Assembly (NCBI GenBank): GCA_017520825.1
Contig: JAFXEX010000011.1
Location: 1-33,337, forward strand
Length of the DNA stretch: 33,337 nucleotides
Direction: 5' to 3'
DNA from: Clostridia bacterium
GTDB taxonomy: Bacteria; Bacillota; Clostridia; Oscillospirales; SIG627
Shown here: one piece after another, positions 1 to 6,335 of the stretch
How positions within the stretch are numbered: the first letter of the stretch is position 1
Layout of the letters: each line of letters begins with the position of its first letter
Position numbers and translations under genes: made by a program
Notes under the pieces: model-generated
The model's input: only the letters and a program-made list of their open reading frames with translations
Told to the model about the DNA's origin: nothing
The model's database searches: none

Positions 1-46
1 ATTGCTAACAAATCAGCATAAAACGGCTTATTCATGCGGTTACTCT
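1..46 (+). other. Probable end of an integrated element next to a tRNA fragment
   Basis: These 46 bases occupy the place where the 5' half of tRNA-Thr should be, but no GCTGATA acceptor strand or paired D-arm can be found in them. Frame 1 stays open from the window edge and ends with I-A-N-K-S-A and a TAA at 19-21. This could be the C-terminus of an integrase or another end gene of a mobile element, but six residues are too few to identify it. The reading as an element end rests on the tRNA fragment that follows. Confidence 0.35.
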
Positions 47-96
47 CACCCTTGGTAAGGATGAGGTCACCAGTTCGACTCTGGTTATCAGCTCCA
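47..96 (+). pseudogene. 3' fragment of tRNA-Thr(GGT), likely attachment-site repeat
   Basis: This is the 3' two thirds of a tRNA. The anticodon arm is CACCC, loop TTGGTAA with anticodon GGT, then GGATG (one C-A mismatch). The variable loop is AGGTC, the T-arm is ACCAG-TTCGACT-CTGGT, the acceptor 3' strand is TATCAGC, and the end is T plus CCA. The 5' acceptor and D-arm are missing, so it is not a working gene. Similarity begins in the left strand of the anticodon stem, as expected when a tyrosine integrase recombines at a tRNA anticodon loop and leaves a displaced 3' copy at the far end of the element. The intact tRNA would then lie to the left of the window. Confidence 0.75.
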
Positions 97-103
97 AAGG
101 GCA

Positions 104-136
104 AAAGGTCATCAAGTGATGACCTTTATTTTTTTT
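104..136 (+). terminator. Intrinsic terminator of the tRNA-Thr locus
   Basis: A perfect 11-bp stem (AAAGGTCATCA at 104-114, TGATGACCTTT at 117-127) with a 2-base gap between the arms is followed by A and eight T. It sits 8 bases after the CCA, where the terminator of the original tRNA gene would be. This suggests the host flank is on the right and the inserted DNA on the left. Confidence 0.85.
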
Positions 137-144
137 AATTAAAA

Positions 145-400
145 GCGTGTCTTTTGGGTGAAAAGCGAAAATGAAAGGCTTTTTAATTCTTTACATTGTT
201 TCTCCCAAAAGCAAAGCGCAAACACACAACACGAGTGTTACAAGCTTTTTAAGGTAGAAAGTTTTGCTTTCTTCCATCTGTGAAAATTTCATTTTCTTCG
301 CCCCTCCCTCGCACTGCCGTACATTTGTACGGCGACGGCTTCGGGATTGACGATTTTCCCTCCAAAACTCACACTTTTGTGGCGTGTCTTTTGGAGTAAA
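145..400. repeat. Hairpin-rich non-coding element with a repeated CTTTTGG motif
   Basis: No convincing gene is seen here. GCGTGTCTTTTGG occurs at 145-157 and again at 382-394 as an exact 13-base direct repeat. Related inverted copies occur at 204-211 (CCCAAAAG) and 360-367 (CTCCAAAA). Between them are several short hairpins: AACAC-GA-GTGTT near 227, AGAAAG/CTTTCT near 255-270, GAAAAT-TTC-ATTTTC near 281-297, and a perfect 8-bp palindrome GCCGTACA-TT-TGTACGGC at 316-333. The arrangement resembles a small non-autonomous repeat or folded intergenic element. No target-site duplication was established, so this is a description rather than a named family. Confidence 0.45.
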
Positions 401-430
401 ACAAAAAATTATATTATGGGAAGCAATCGT

Positions 431-1276
431 ATGAAAAAAGGTCTTATACTTGAAGGTGGTGCAATGCGTGGTCTTTTCACGGCAGGCGTTATGGACGTGC
501 TGATGGAAAACGGCGTGGTTTTTGACGGCGCAGTAGGTGTTTCTGCAGGCGCAGCCTTCGGTTGTAACTACAAATCGGGACAAATCGGAAGAGTGCTTCG
601 CTATAATATGCGTTTTTGCAGGGACAAGAGATATTGTGGACTCTATTCCCTTATCAAGGACGGCAATATCTACAGTTCACAGTTTTGTTACGGCGAGGTC
701 CCCTTGAAGCACGACGTATTTGACTTTGAAGCATATAAGAACAACCCCATGGAATTTTACGTGGTATGCACCGACGTGGAAACGGGTGAGGCAGTATATA
801 AAAAATATGAGTATCCCAACGACAGTGGCTTTGATTGGATAAGAGCCTCGGCTTCAATGCCCCTTGTGTCACAGGTAGTTGAAATTGACGGACAGAAGCT
901 TCTTGACGGAGGAATAGCCGACTCAATCCCGTTGCGCTTTTTTGAGGGCTTGGGCTATGAAAAGAATATAGTCGTTCTCACTCAGCCAAAGGACTACCGT
1001 AAAAAGAAAAACCGTGCGCTTCCTCTCATAAAAATGAAATATAAGAAATTCCCCAAATTCGTTGAAGCAATGGCTAACCGTCATAATATGTACAACGATA
1101 CCCTTGATTATATTGCGCAAAAGGAAAAAAGGGGAGAAATTATCGTTATTCGTCCACCCGAAAAGCTTAACGTGGGTAAGATTGAAAAGGACCCCGAAAA
1201 GCTGAAGACGGCATACGAAATCGGCAGAAGTGTCGCCCTTGAAAACCTTGAAGGAATAAAGAAATATTTACAGTAA
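431..1276 (+). CDS. Patatin-like phospholipase family protein
   Basis: This is a 281-residue serine acyl hydrolase of the bacterial patatin family, which hydrolyses lipid acyl chains with a Ser-Asp dyad. The oxyanion-hole motif GGAMRGLF is at residues 9-16, the nucleophile elbow G-V-S-A-G has the serine at residue 38, and the catalytic D-G-G is at 159-161. There is no signal peptide or membrane segment, so it is probably cytoplasmic. The ATG at 431 was chosen because GGGAAG lies just before it. An in-frame ATG at 416 would add five residues but has only A/T-rich sequence upstream. It stands alone between two non-coding hairpin-rich elements, so the natural substrate cannot be inferred. Confidence 0.9.
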   Translation: MKKGLILEGGAMRGLFTAGVMDVLMENGVVFDGAVGVSAGAAFGCNYKSGQIGRVLRYNMRFCRDKRYCGLYSLIKDGNIYSSQFCYGEVPLKHDVFDFEAYKNNPMEFYVVCTDVETGEAVYKKYEYPNDSGFDWIRASASMPLVSQVVEIDGQKLLDGGIADSIPLRFFEGLGYEKNIVVLTQPKDYRKKKNRALPLIKMKYKKFPKFVEAMANRHNMYNDTLDYIAQKEKRGEIIVIRPPEKLNVGKIEKDPEKLKTAYEIGRSVALENLEGIKKYLQ

Positions 1277-1288
1277 TACAAAAAAGAG

Positions 1289-1496
1289 TTGCTATGCGTT
1301 GTGTCCATACGGATACAACGCAGCGATATAAATCCCTTGGGGATTTGCGATATACTCAAAAGTGCGATATAAGGCTACGCCTTGCGATATGTCCTTCAGA
1401 CGAGAGATGGATTTATATTATATCGCGTTTGGCTAATGGCAAACATATCGCATTTTCGAAGTAAAATATATCGCATTGCGAAGCAATATATAGCAA
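1289..1496. repeat. Array of short hairpins spaced by GCGATAT / ATATCGC heptamers
   Basis: The array opens with TTGCTAT (1289-1295) and closes with its reverse complement ATAGCAA (1490-1496). The left half carries GCGATAT at 1323, 1347, 1364 and 1384. The right half carries the inverse ATATCGC at 1420, 1445 and 1468, then a variant ATATAGC at 1488. Nearly every interval is a different small hairpin: GCGTTGTGTCC/GGATACAACGC (one G-T pair), AAATCCC/GGGATTT, ACT/AGT, AAGGC/GCCTT, GTC/GAC, GTTTG/CAAAC, ATTTT/AAAAT, ATTGC/GCAAT. A central 18-base stretch (1402-1419) separates the two orientations. It lies between convergent genes and does not code for a recognisable protein. Confidence 0.8.
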
Positions 1497-1520
1497 ATAT
1501 TTTTAGCTTTCGTAAAAATA

Positions 1521-1552
1521 AAAGCTGTGTAGATAATTTTCCACACAGCTTT
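1521..1552 (-). terminator. Terminator of the exonuclease gene
   Basis: A perfect 10-bp stem AAAGCTGTGT/ACACAGCTTT (1521-1530 and 1543-1552) has a 12-base loop. Read on the minus strand it is followed by a T-rich run (TTTTATTTTT), as expected downstream of the exonuclease stop at 1574. On the plus strand five T follow, so it may also stop transcription from the patatin side. Confidence 0.75.
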
Positions 1553-1573
1553 TTCATGTTATTATACCATTTT

Positions 1574-2491
1574 TTACACTGCAACTCTTTTCTTCTTAAG
1601 CGAAGATGCTATTTCTTTTCGCTTTTCATAAAATGCTCTGTTTTCATCGTTCATTTCATATACTGCTCGCTTTACCCTAATGGTTTTGTCAGCAAGTCTG
1701 ATGAATTTAAATCTGACTAAAAACTCCTCGCCGTTTTCACACCTTGCAAGCGCCAAGGTTTTTCCTGCATTCTGACGGACGAACTCGGTGCATTTTACCC
1801 TGCCACGACACTCTGAGCAGGTAAATTCAACAAGCTCTGCATCCTTCAACGCCTCTCTTTTCGAACGGTAGGCTTTTAAGCTACTGTCGTTTTCCAAAGC
1901 CCTCGGCGTTAAAAACTCCGTTTCGTACTGAGCGTAATTCTCAATGCCCTCGCTCATATTAAGATGACGGCAAACAAGCGCCGTATTCATTGCATCGTTA
2001 AGCGCATTGTGTGCGTCAGCCCCAACCTCGCCAAGAGCTTCAAGGGCTCTGTCAAGAGCTACCTGACGGTGCTCCTTCGTTATCTGCGTATCAAAGATTA
2101 TCTGCAGATTGTAGGTGTGGGGTATCCAATCGGTGTCGAGTCCGTGAAGTATAAGATTATCACGAAGCATCGGTATATCGTCGGGACCCCAGGTCAGAAG
2201 TGCGAAACGCCTTCCACACCACTTGTCAAAGAAATCAAAGGCTTCGGTAAAGGGTAAGCCGTATTGCAATTCCTCCGTGGTAATCTTGGTAAGCTTTTGC
2301 ACCTTTCTGTTCATCTTTTTATAGTATTTAGGCGTGATGAGTACGTTAAAGGTATCAATAACGTTAAACTCTCCGTCAAGCTTCACGGCGCCTATCTGCA
2401 CGATTTCACCGTGAAGTGCAAAGGGCTCCGTAACCGTCATTTTAGCACATAACGGCTGATTCCATTCCATATCAAGAATAATATAGTTCAT
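1574..2491 (-). CDS. DEDDh 3'-5' exonuclease (exonuclease RNase T / DNA pol III epsilon type)
   Basis: This is a 305-residue exonuclease domain protein. Exo I is D-M-E-W near residues 7-10, and the ExoIII-like H-N-A-L-N-D near residues 161-166 supplies the catalytic His and last Asp. The fold resembles the KapD/ERI1 group of the DnaQ superfamily, which removes 3' nucleotides from RNA or DNA. The C-terminal third carries a C-S-E-C element with a nearby cysteine (R-V-K-C), possibly a small metal site, followed by a basic tail. The ATG at 2491 was chosen because AAGGAAAG precedes it on the minus strand; further upstream in-frame starts have no such site. It is a single-gene unit ended by the hairpin at 1521. 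The substrate is unknown. Confidence 0.85.
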   Translation of the reverse strand: MNYIILDMEWNQPLCAKMTVTEPFALHGEIVQIGAVKLDGEFNVIDTFNVLITPKYYKKMNRKVQKLTKITTEELQYGLPFTEAFDFFDKWCGRRFALLTWGPDDIPMLRDNLILHGLDTDWIPHTYNLQIIFDTQITKEHRQVALDRALEALGEVGADAHNALNDAMNTALVCRHLNMSEGIENYAQYETEFLTPRALENDSSLKAYRSKREALKDAELVEFTCSECRGRVKCTEFVRQNAGKTLALARCENGEEFLVRFKFIRLADKTIRVKRAVYEMNDENRAFYEKRKEIASSLKKKRVAV

Positions 2492-2542
2492 TTTACTTTC
2501 CTTACTGTTTACTGACTCCTTTATGATACCATATATAAATGG

Positions 2543-2570
2543 AAAATGCAACACTTTCGTGTTGCATTTT
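2543..2570 (-). terminator. Terminator of the isomerase/dehydrogenase operon
   Basis: The 12-bp perfect stem AAAATGCAACAC/GTGTTGCATTTT with loop TTTC lies 4 bases past the stop of the minus-strand isomerase gene. On the minus strand the stem itself ends in TTTT. Confidence 0.8.
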
Positions 2571-2574
2571 AAGC

Positions 2575-3408
2575 TTATATAAGTCCTCTTAATTTTCCAA
2601 GCGCATCAAGGAATGCTTCCTGCTCGGTTTCGTAGGGGTAAGGATACGAAAACTCCGAGCGTGTAAGATTTTTAAGTCCTGCAAAGGTCTGAAGATGAGG
2701 CTCAAGGGTGATATACACGTCTCTGTCAGCCGTTTTTGCATAATCTGCAAGAATATCTGCAATCCGTCCCTCGCCAAGTCCGGGGGGAACGATTTCCATC
2801 TTCTTTGTTCCGTCTTTTATGTGGAAGTATTCGATTTTATCCTTCAACAATGAATATGCGTGCCAGGGATCGTATTTGCCCAATGCAAAATTTCCCATGT
2901 CAAATACGCACTTCAGCCTGCCACCAAGGCTTTCCAGCAGGTCGAGGCACATTTCAGGCTCCTCACCGTAAATGCCACCTTCGTTTTCGTGGCAAAGGGT
3001 AACGCCGTATCTGTCTGCTATATCAAGCATAGCCGACAGTCTTGACAGTACCTCGCTTCTGTACGCCGGCTTTCTGTCCTTGGGCATATAAAAGCTGAAC
3101 ATTCTTATTTTGTCACTGCCAAGAGCGTTTGCAATTTTACAGCAACGCTCGGTCAACTCCAGATGGGGCTGCATAGGCTCGTCAATCTTGATTTTGCCAA
3201 GGGGAGAGCCGATTGAAGAAACCTTGATGCCTGCCTCACGAAGCTTTTGGGCAGCCACGTTAAGCTGCTCGTCGTCAAGGGCAGAAACGTTGGTTCCCGA
3301 TACGTTTCTCGGCTCAATCGCAGCAATTCCGTTTTCCTTAAGTGCCTTCAGCTGTGTGTCAAAGTCGGGACTGTATTCGTCGGCAAATGCCGAAATAATA
3401 TATGCCAT
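2575..3408 (-). CDS. Sugar phosphate isomerase/epimerase, xylose-isomerase-like TIM barrel
   Basis: This 277-residue protein belongs to the AP_endonuc_2 / xylose-isomerase-like TIM-barrel family. Typical pieces are the N-terminal S-A-F-A-D-E-Y strand, C-H-E-N-E-G-G near residue 140, F-D-M-G-N-F near 168, F-H-I-K-D-G near 195 and a metal-binding T-L-E-P-H near 235. Members isomerise or epimerise keto-sugars and inosose-like polyol intermediates; the exact substrate is not readable. It is the last gene of a three-gene minus-strand operon, starting 2 bases after the stop of the upstream dehydrogenase, with GGAGATATAAAA before the ATG. The context suggests catabolism of an oxidised sugar or polyol. 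Confidence 0.85.
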   Translation of the reverse strand: MAYIISAFADEYSPDFDTQLKALKENGIAAIEPRNVSGTNVSALDDEQLNVAAQKLREAGIKVSSIGSPLGKIKIDEPMQPHLELTERCCKIANALGSDKIRMFSFYMPKDRKPAYRSEVLSRLSAMLDIADRYGVTLCHENEGGIYGEEPEMCLDLLESLGGRLKCVFDMGNFALGKYDPWHAYSLLKDKIEYFHIKDGTKKMEIVPPGLGEGRIADILADYAKTADRDVYITLEPHLQTFAGLKNLTRSEFSYPYPYETEQEAFLDALGKLRGLI

Positions 3409-3410
3409 TT

Positions 3411-4280
3411 TTATATCTCCTCAAAGGTGTGAACTGCTTCTTCCTTGCCACTTTCCATAGAACGCATAATGGCAGAAATAACGAACACGGGCGCTATAAA
3501 CTCACTGTATGACTGTCTCTGCTTACCCTCAAAAAGCTCAGAGAATTCTTCAAATTCTCTGTTGAATACGTCGTCAAGACCGTATTCACCACCTGCAAGC
3601 TCTTTTTCGGAGCTTACTGTAGCAGAGTAGGTGTAATATCCCTCCTGGAAGGTGATAGTTACGTCGTATTCTTCATATCTTACAACAACTGTTACAACGG
3701 GGTGATTCTGGAATGCCATAACCGACTTGGGATAATATCCGAAGATTTCGCACATTACCTGAACCAGATGCTGTGAATAGAACCAGAAGTTGCCGTAATC
3801 GTTGGTAAGGCTTACGGGCGCTCTGAGAAATCCACCGAACATCTTGCCCAATTCACCCGATTTAACCTTTTTTGAAAGGTCGCGAACGATGTCGGCGTGT
3901 ACGCAGGAGGAGCCACCCGTCAAAAGTATGCCGTGCGCCTTTGCTTCCTTCATAAATTCAACTGCCTCTGCCTCGTCGCAGGTAATGGGCTTGTCGATGA
4001 ACATGGGGATACCACTTTCAATATAGGGCTTGGCGTACTTATAGTGATTTGCGCCGTGACGGGCAGTTACCATAATTGCGTCAACCTTGCCTACAAGCTC
4101 GTCGTAGCTCTTCATAACGGGAACGCCAAACTCCTCGTTAAGCTTTTCGGCTGCGCCCTCGTACTCGCTGAATACACCTACGAACTCAATATTGTCAGCA
4201 AACATCTTGTCCTGAATATTCGCCTTCAGGAAATTATTAGCGTGTGAGTTTTCACAGCCTAAGATAGCAATCTTCTTCAT
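3411..4280 (-). CDS. Gfo/Idh/MocA family oxidoreductase (operon gene 2)
   Basis: This 289-residue NAD(P)-dependent dehydrogenase of the Gfo/Idh/MocA family has a shortened nucleotide-binding start (K-I-A-I-L-G-C-E-N-S) and the family's lysine motif D-K-P-I-T near residue 96. It is on the short side; most relatives have 330-390 residues. The first glycine loop is G-C-E-N-S rather than G-x-G-x-x-G, so cofactor binding may be altered. A ribosome site AAAGGAAG lies inside the end of the preceding gene and only one base separates the two genes. It probably acts with its longer paralogue and the isomerase on one sugar or polyol. Confidence 0.85.
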   Translation of the reverse strand: MKKIAILGCENSHANNFLKANIQDKMFADNIEFVGVFSEYEGAAEKLNEEFGVPVMKSYDELVGKVDAIMVTARHGANHYKYAKPYIESGIPMFIDKPITCDEAEAVEFMKEAKAHGILLTGGSSCVHADIVRDLSKKVKSGELGKMFGGFLRAPVSLTNDYGNFWFYSQHLVQVMCEIFGYYPKSVMAFQNHPVVTVVVRYEEYDVTITFQEGYYTYSATVSSEKELAGGEYGLDDVFNREFEEFSELFEGKQRQSYSEFIAPVFVISAIMRSMESGKEEAVHTFEEI

Positions 4281-4281
4281 A

Positions 4282-5352
4282 TTAAAACTTCCTTTCGAGA
4301 GGATTCTGTGCGTGTACGGTTTCTATTACCCAGATAACCTTTGAAGCATGCTCGGGACCGATGGGAAGGGGAGTGTCGTTTACGATAGCGTCGTAAACAG
4401 TGTCGTAAAGCTTCTTGGTTCCAATGTCAAAGGCAGTGCCCTCAAACTCGCCTTCTTCCTCGTGGGTAATCAGGTTTTCCTTACAGTAGGTAGGCTCACC
4501 GTCTTCATCCTTAAGGGCTTCCCAGATAACGGGCTTTTCGGGATTTTCACCGTCAACGATATATTTCATTTTATAGTTTCTTACCGATATAGCAGCGCAA
4601 CCCTTTGAGCCTACGATTTTAAGGTTGAAGGGCGCGTATGCGTCAACCGAGGTAACCTCAACGTCAACCAAAGGCTTCTGGGGGGCAGTAAGTATCATCT
4701 TCGCATAGTCGTCGGAGTCACCGCTTGTCTGACAGCAAGCAAGCTTTGAATATTCTACCTTCATTTCGTCAGAGAAGCCTAAAATGTCACAGGCAAAGCC
4801 GATGGGGTGAGGTCCTGTGTTATATACGCCACCTGCATTCTTAGCCTGAAGAGTCTGCCAGTCCCAACGTCTTGCAAAGCCGTTGTATCTGATTGATACC
4901 TGCTGAATTTCACCAAGCTTGCCAGACGCCATAAGCTCCTTGGCAAACTGATAGAAGGGAGCGTAGAAGGACTGCTGGAACACTGCAAGTATAACGCCGT
5001 TGTCCTTTGCAGTTTTTATCATATCCTCACATTCGTAGCGAGTTCTCGCCATAGGCTTTTCAACAAGCACGTTAAAGCCATGCTTCATAAGGTCCATAGA
5101 AACGGGATAGTGCATCTCCGAAAAGGTGGAGTTTACAACAAGGTCTATGTCCTTTCTTCCGAAAATCTCCTGATAGGTTTCAAAAACCTCACATCCGGGA
5201 TAAAGGTCAAGTGCCTTCTGGCGTCTTTCTGCATCAAAATCAATTACTGCAACTACGTCAAAAAGCTTGTTGTCTTCACTTCTGAAAAATTTTCCGTGAA
5301 TGTTTTTTCCACTTCGTCCTTGTCCGATAAGGGCAACTCTTAATTTTCTCAT
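4282..5352 (-). CDS. Gfo/Idh/MocA family oxidoreductase (operon gene 1)
   Basis: This 356-residue dehydrogenase has a Rossmann start V-A-L-I-G-Q-G-R-S-G-K, the E-K-P-M-A-R lysine motif near residues 97-101 and the C-terminal alpha/beta substrate domain including G-P-H-P-I-G. Family members oxidise or reduce sugars, inositols and their derivatives at the expense of NAD(P). It is the first gene of the operon, with GGAGGAAAG before the ATG and a strong minus-strand promoter at 5386-5414. The two dehydrogenases are clearly different members, not a recent duplication. Confidence 0.9.
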   Translation of the reverse strand: MRKLRVALIGQGRSGKNIHGKFFRSEDNKLFDVVAVIDFDAERRQKALDLYPGCEVFETYQEIFGRKDIDLVVNSTFSEMHYPVSMDLMKHGFNVLVEKPMARTRYECEDMIKTAKDNGVILAVFQQSFYAPFYQFAKELMASGKLGEIQQVSIRYNGFARRWDWQTLQAKNAGGVYNTGPHPIGFACDILGFSDEMKVEYSKLACCQTSGDSDDYAKMILTAPQKPLVDVEVTSVDAYAPFNLKIVGSKGCAAISVRNYKMKYIVDGENPEKPVIWEALKDEDGEPTYCKENLITHEEEGEFEGTAFDIGTKKLYDTVYDAIVNDTPLPIGPEHASKVIWVIETVHAQNPLERKF

Positions 5353-5385
5353 GTTCTTTCCTCCTTGAACATTGCTTACGACCTA

Positions 5386-5414
5386 ATTATATAGTACATT
5401 TTTCGTTATGTAAA
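5386..5414 (-). promoter_or_regulatory. Promoter of the isomerase/dehydrogenase operon
   Basis: On the minus strand: TTTACA (plus positions 5409-5414), a 17-base spacer and TATAAT (5386-5391). It faces away from the AraC gene promoter; the two -35 boxes are 22 bases apart. Confidence 0.75.
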
Positions 5415-5416
5415 TA

Positions 5417-5448
5417 GCAAAAAATGCTTTTTGATATTGCAAAAAATG
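5417..5448. promoter_or_regulatory. Two direct GCAAAAAATG repeats, probable AraC-family operator
   Basis: GCAAAAAATG occurs at 5417-5426 and again at 5439-5448. The period is 22 bases, about two helical turns, and each copy continues into a T-rich tract. The repeats lie between the divergent promoters, and the right copy overlaps the -35 of the AraC gene. Directly repeated sites two turns apart next to the -35 are typical of AraC-family regulators. That the neighbouring regulator binds here is inferred. Confidence 0.55.
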
Positions 5449-5465
5449 TATTTTTGTTGTATAAT
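5437..5465 (+). promoter_or_regulatory. Promoter of the AraC-family regulator
   Basis: TTGCAA (5437-5442), 17-base spacer, TATAAT (5460-5465), with the ATG 20 bases further on. The -35 lies inside the second direct repeat, so autoregulation is plausible. Confidence 0.75.
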
Positions 5466-5485
5466 TACTATGCGAGGTGATATGA

Positions 5486-6298
5486 ATGGAAAATCAAATT
5501 TCGGTTATTATGGGAAACCACATTTATTTTGACAAAATCAAGCCCGACTCCTTTGTCCTGCACGAGCACGACGTATACGAGCTTATGTATTTCGTTAAGG
5601 TGAACGGACTGTATTTCGTGGAAGGAAAGGCGTACCGACTTAAGAAGCACGATATTCTCCTTATCCCACCGTCATCACAGCACAGACTGATTTTCGACAC
5701 CCCCTCCGAGTATGAGAGGTACAACGTTCTGTTCGACCCTGCGCTTATGCCCGAAAATATACGGAAGCTCTTGCCTTCCATTCATACTATCGTCAACGCA
5801 GAGTCGGAGCCTATAATCGAAGCATTGCTTTCGGCATACGATTTGTACACGGATTCCTTTGATAAGCAAACTGCCTTGGAAGGAATTGACGCAATAGTTA
5901 AAGCATTGCTCTTTAATATGTATATCAAATCAAAGGGCAACGGTCAAAAGCAGACCTCCCGTATGAATCCCCTGGTAACCCGTGCCACTGCCTATATACA
6001 GAAAAATCTTACGGACATAAACTGTATAGACGACGTGTGCAGTGAGCTTTTCGTAACCAAAAGTCATCTGCATCACATTTTTAAGAAGTATCTTATGACA
6101 ACACCTGGGAAGTATATTACCTCGAAAAGACTTTTTGAAGCCCAAAGAATGATCAGGGCAGGTGGGGCGCCCACCGAAATATACGCAGAATGTGGCTTTG
6201 AGGATTATGCAACCTTTTACCGTAACTACAAAAGCTTTTTCGGTCATACTCCCTCAAAGGAAAAGGATATCGAAATAGTAAGAGAGGAATACCTGTAA
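5486..6298 (+). CDS. AraC family transcriptional regulator
   Basis: This 270-residue regulator has an N-terminal cupin-like sensing domain (residues about 10-95, with H-E-H-D-V-Y-E and the P-P-S-S-Q-H-R turn) and a C-terminal double helix-turn-helix (about 165-260). The latter has the conserved I-Y-A-E-C-G-F-E-D-Y-A-T-F-Y-R second recognition region. AraC proteins of this size usually sense a sugar or related metabolite. The start is fixed by GAGGTGA 5 bases upstream. It is transcribed divergently from the dehydrogenase operon and most likely controls it. Confidence 0.9.
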   Translation: MENQISVIMGNHIYFDKIKPDSFVLHEHDVYELMYFVKVNGLYFVEGKAYRLKKHDILLIPPSSQHRLIFDTPSEYERYNVLFDPALMPENIRKLLPSIHTIVNAESEPIIEALLSAYDLYTDSFDKQTALEGIDAIVKALLFNMYIKSKGNGQKQTSRMNPLVTRATAYIQKNLTDINCIDDVCSELFVTKSHLHHIFKKYLMTTPGKYITSKRLFEAQRMIRAGGAPTEIYAECGFEDYATFYRNYKSFFGHTPSKEKDIEIVREEYL

Positions 6299-6300
6299 AA

Positions 6301-6332
6301 AAGAAGAATCTCCGACGAGATTCTTCTTTTTC
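6301..6332. terminator. Bidirectional terminator
   Basis: The 12-bp perfect stem AAGAAGAATCTC/GAGATTCTTCTT with loop CGAC is followed by four T on the plus strand. It lies between the AraC stop and the stop of the convergent membrane-protein gene at 6336 and can serve both. Confidence 0.85.
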
Positions 6333-6335
6333 GTA

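Noticed and set aside
191..583. 130-codon minus-strand frame
   Set aside because: It spans the hairpin-rich element and the start of the patatin gene and shows no domain or ribosome site.
1289..1496. CRISPR array
   Set aside because: The repeat is only 7 bases, appears in both orientations, and the gaps are self-complementary and about 10-18 bases long.
1382..1720. 112-codon plus-strand frame over the hairpin array and the exonuclease end
   Set aside because: It crosses the array and a terminator, lies antisense to a clear exonuclease gene, has no ribosome site and no family-like segments.
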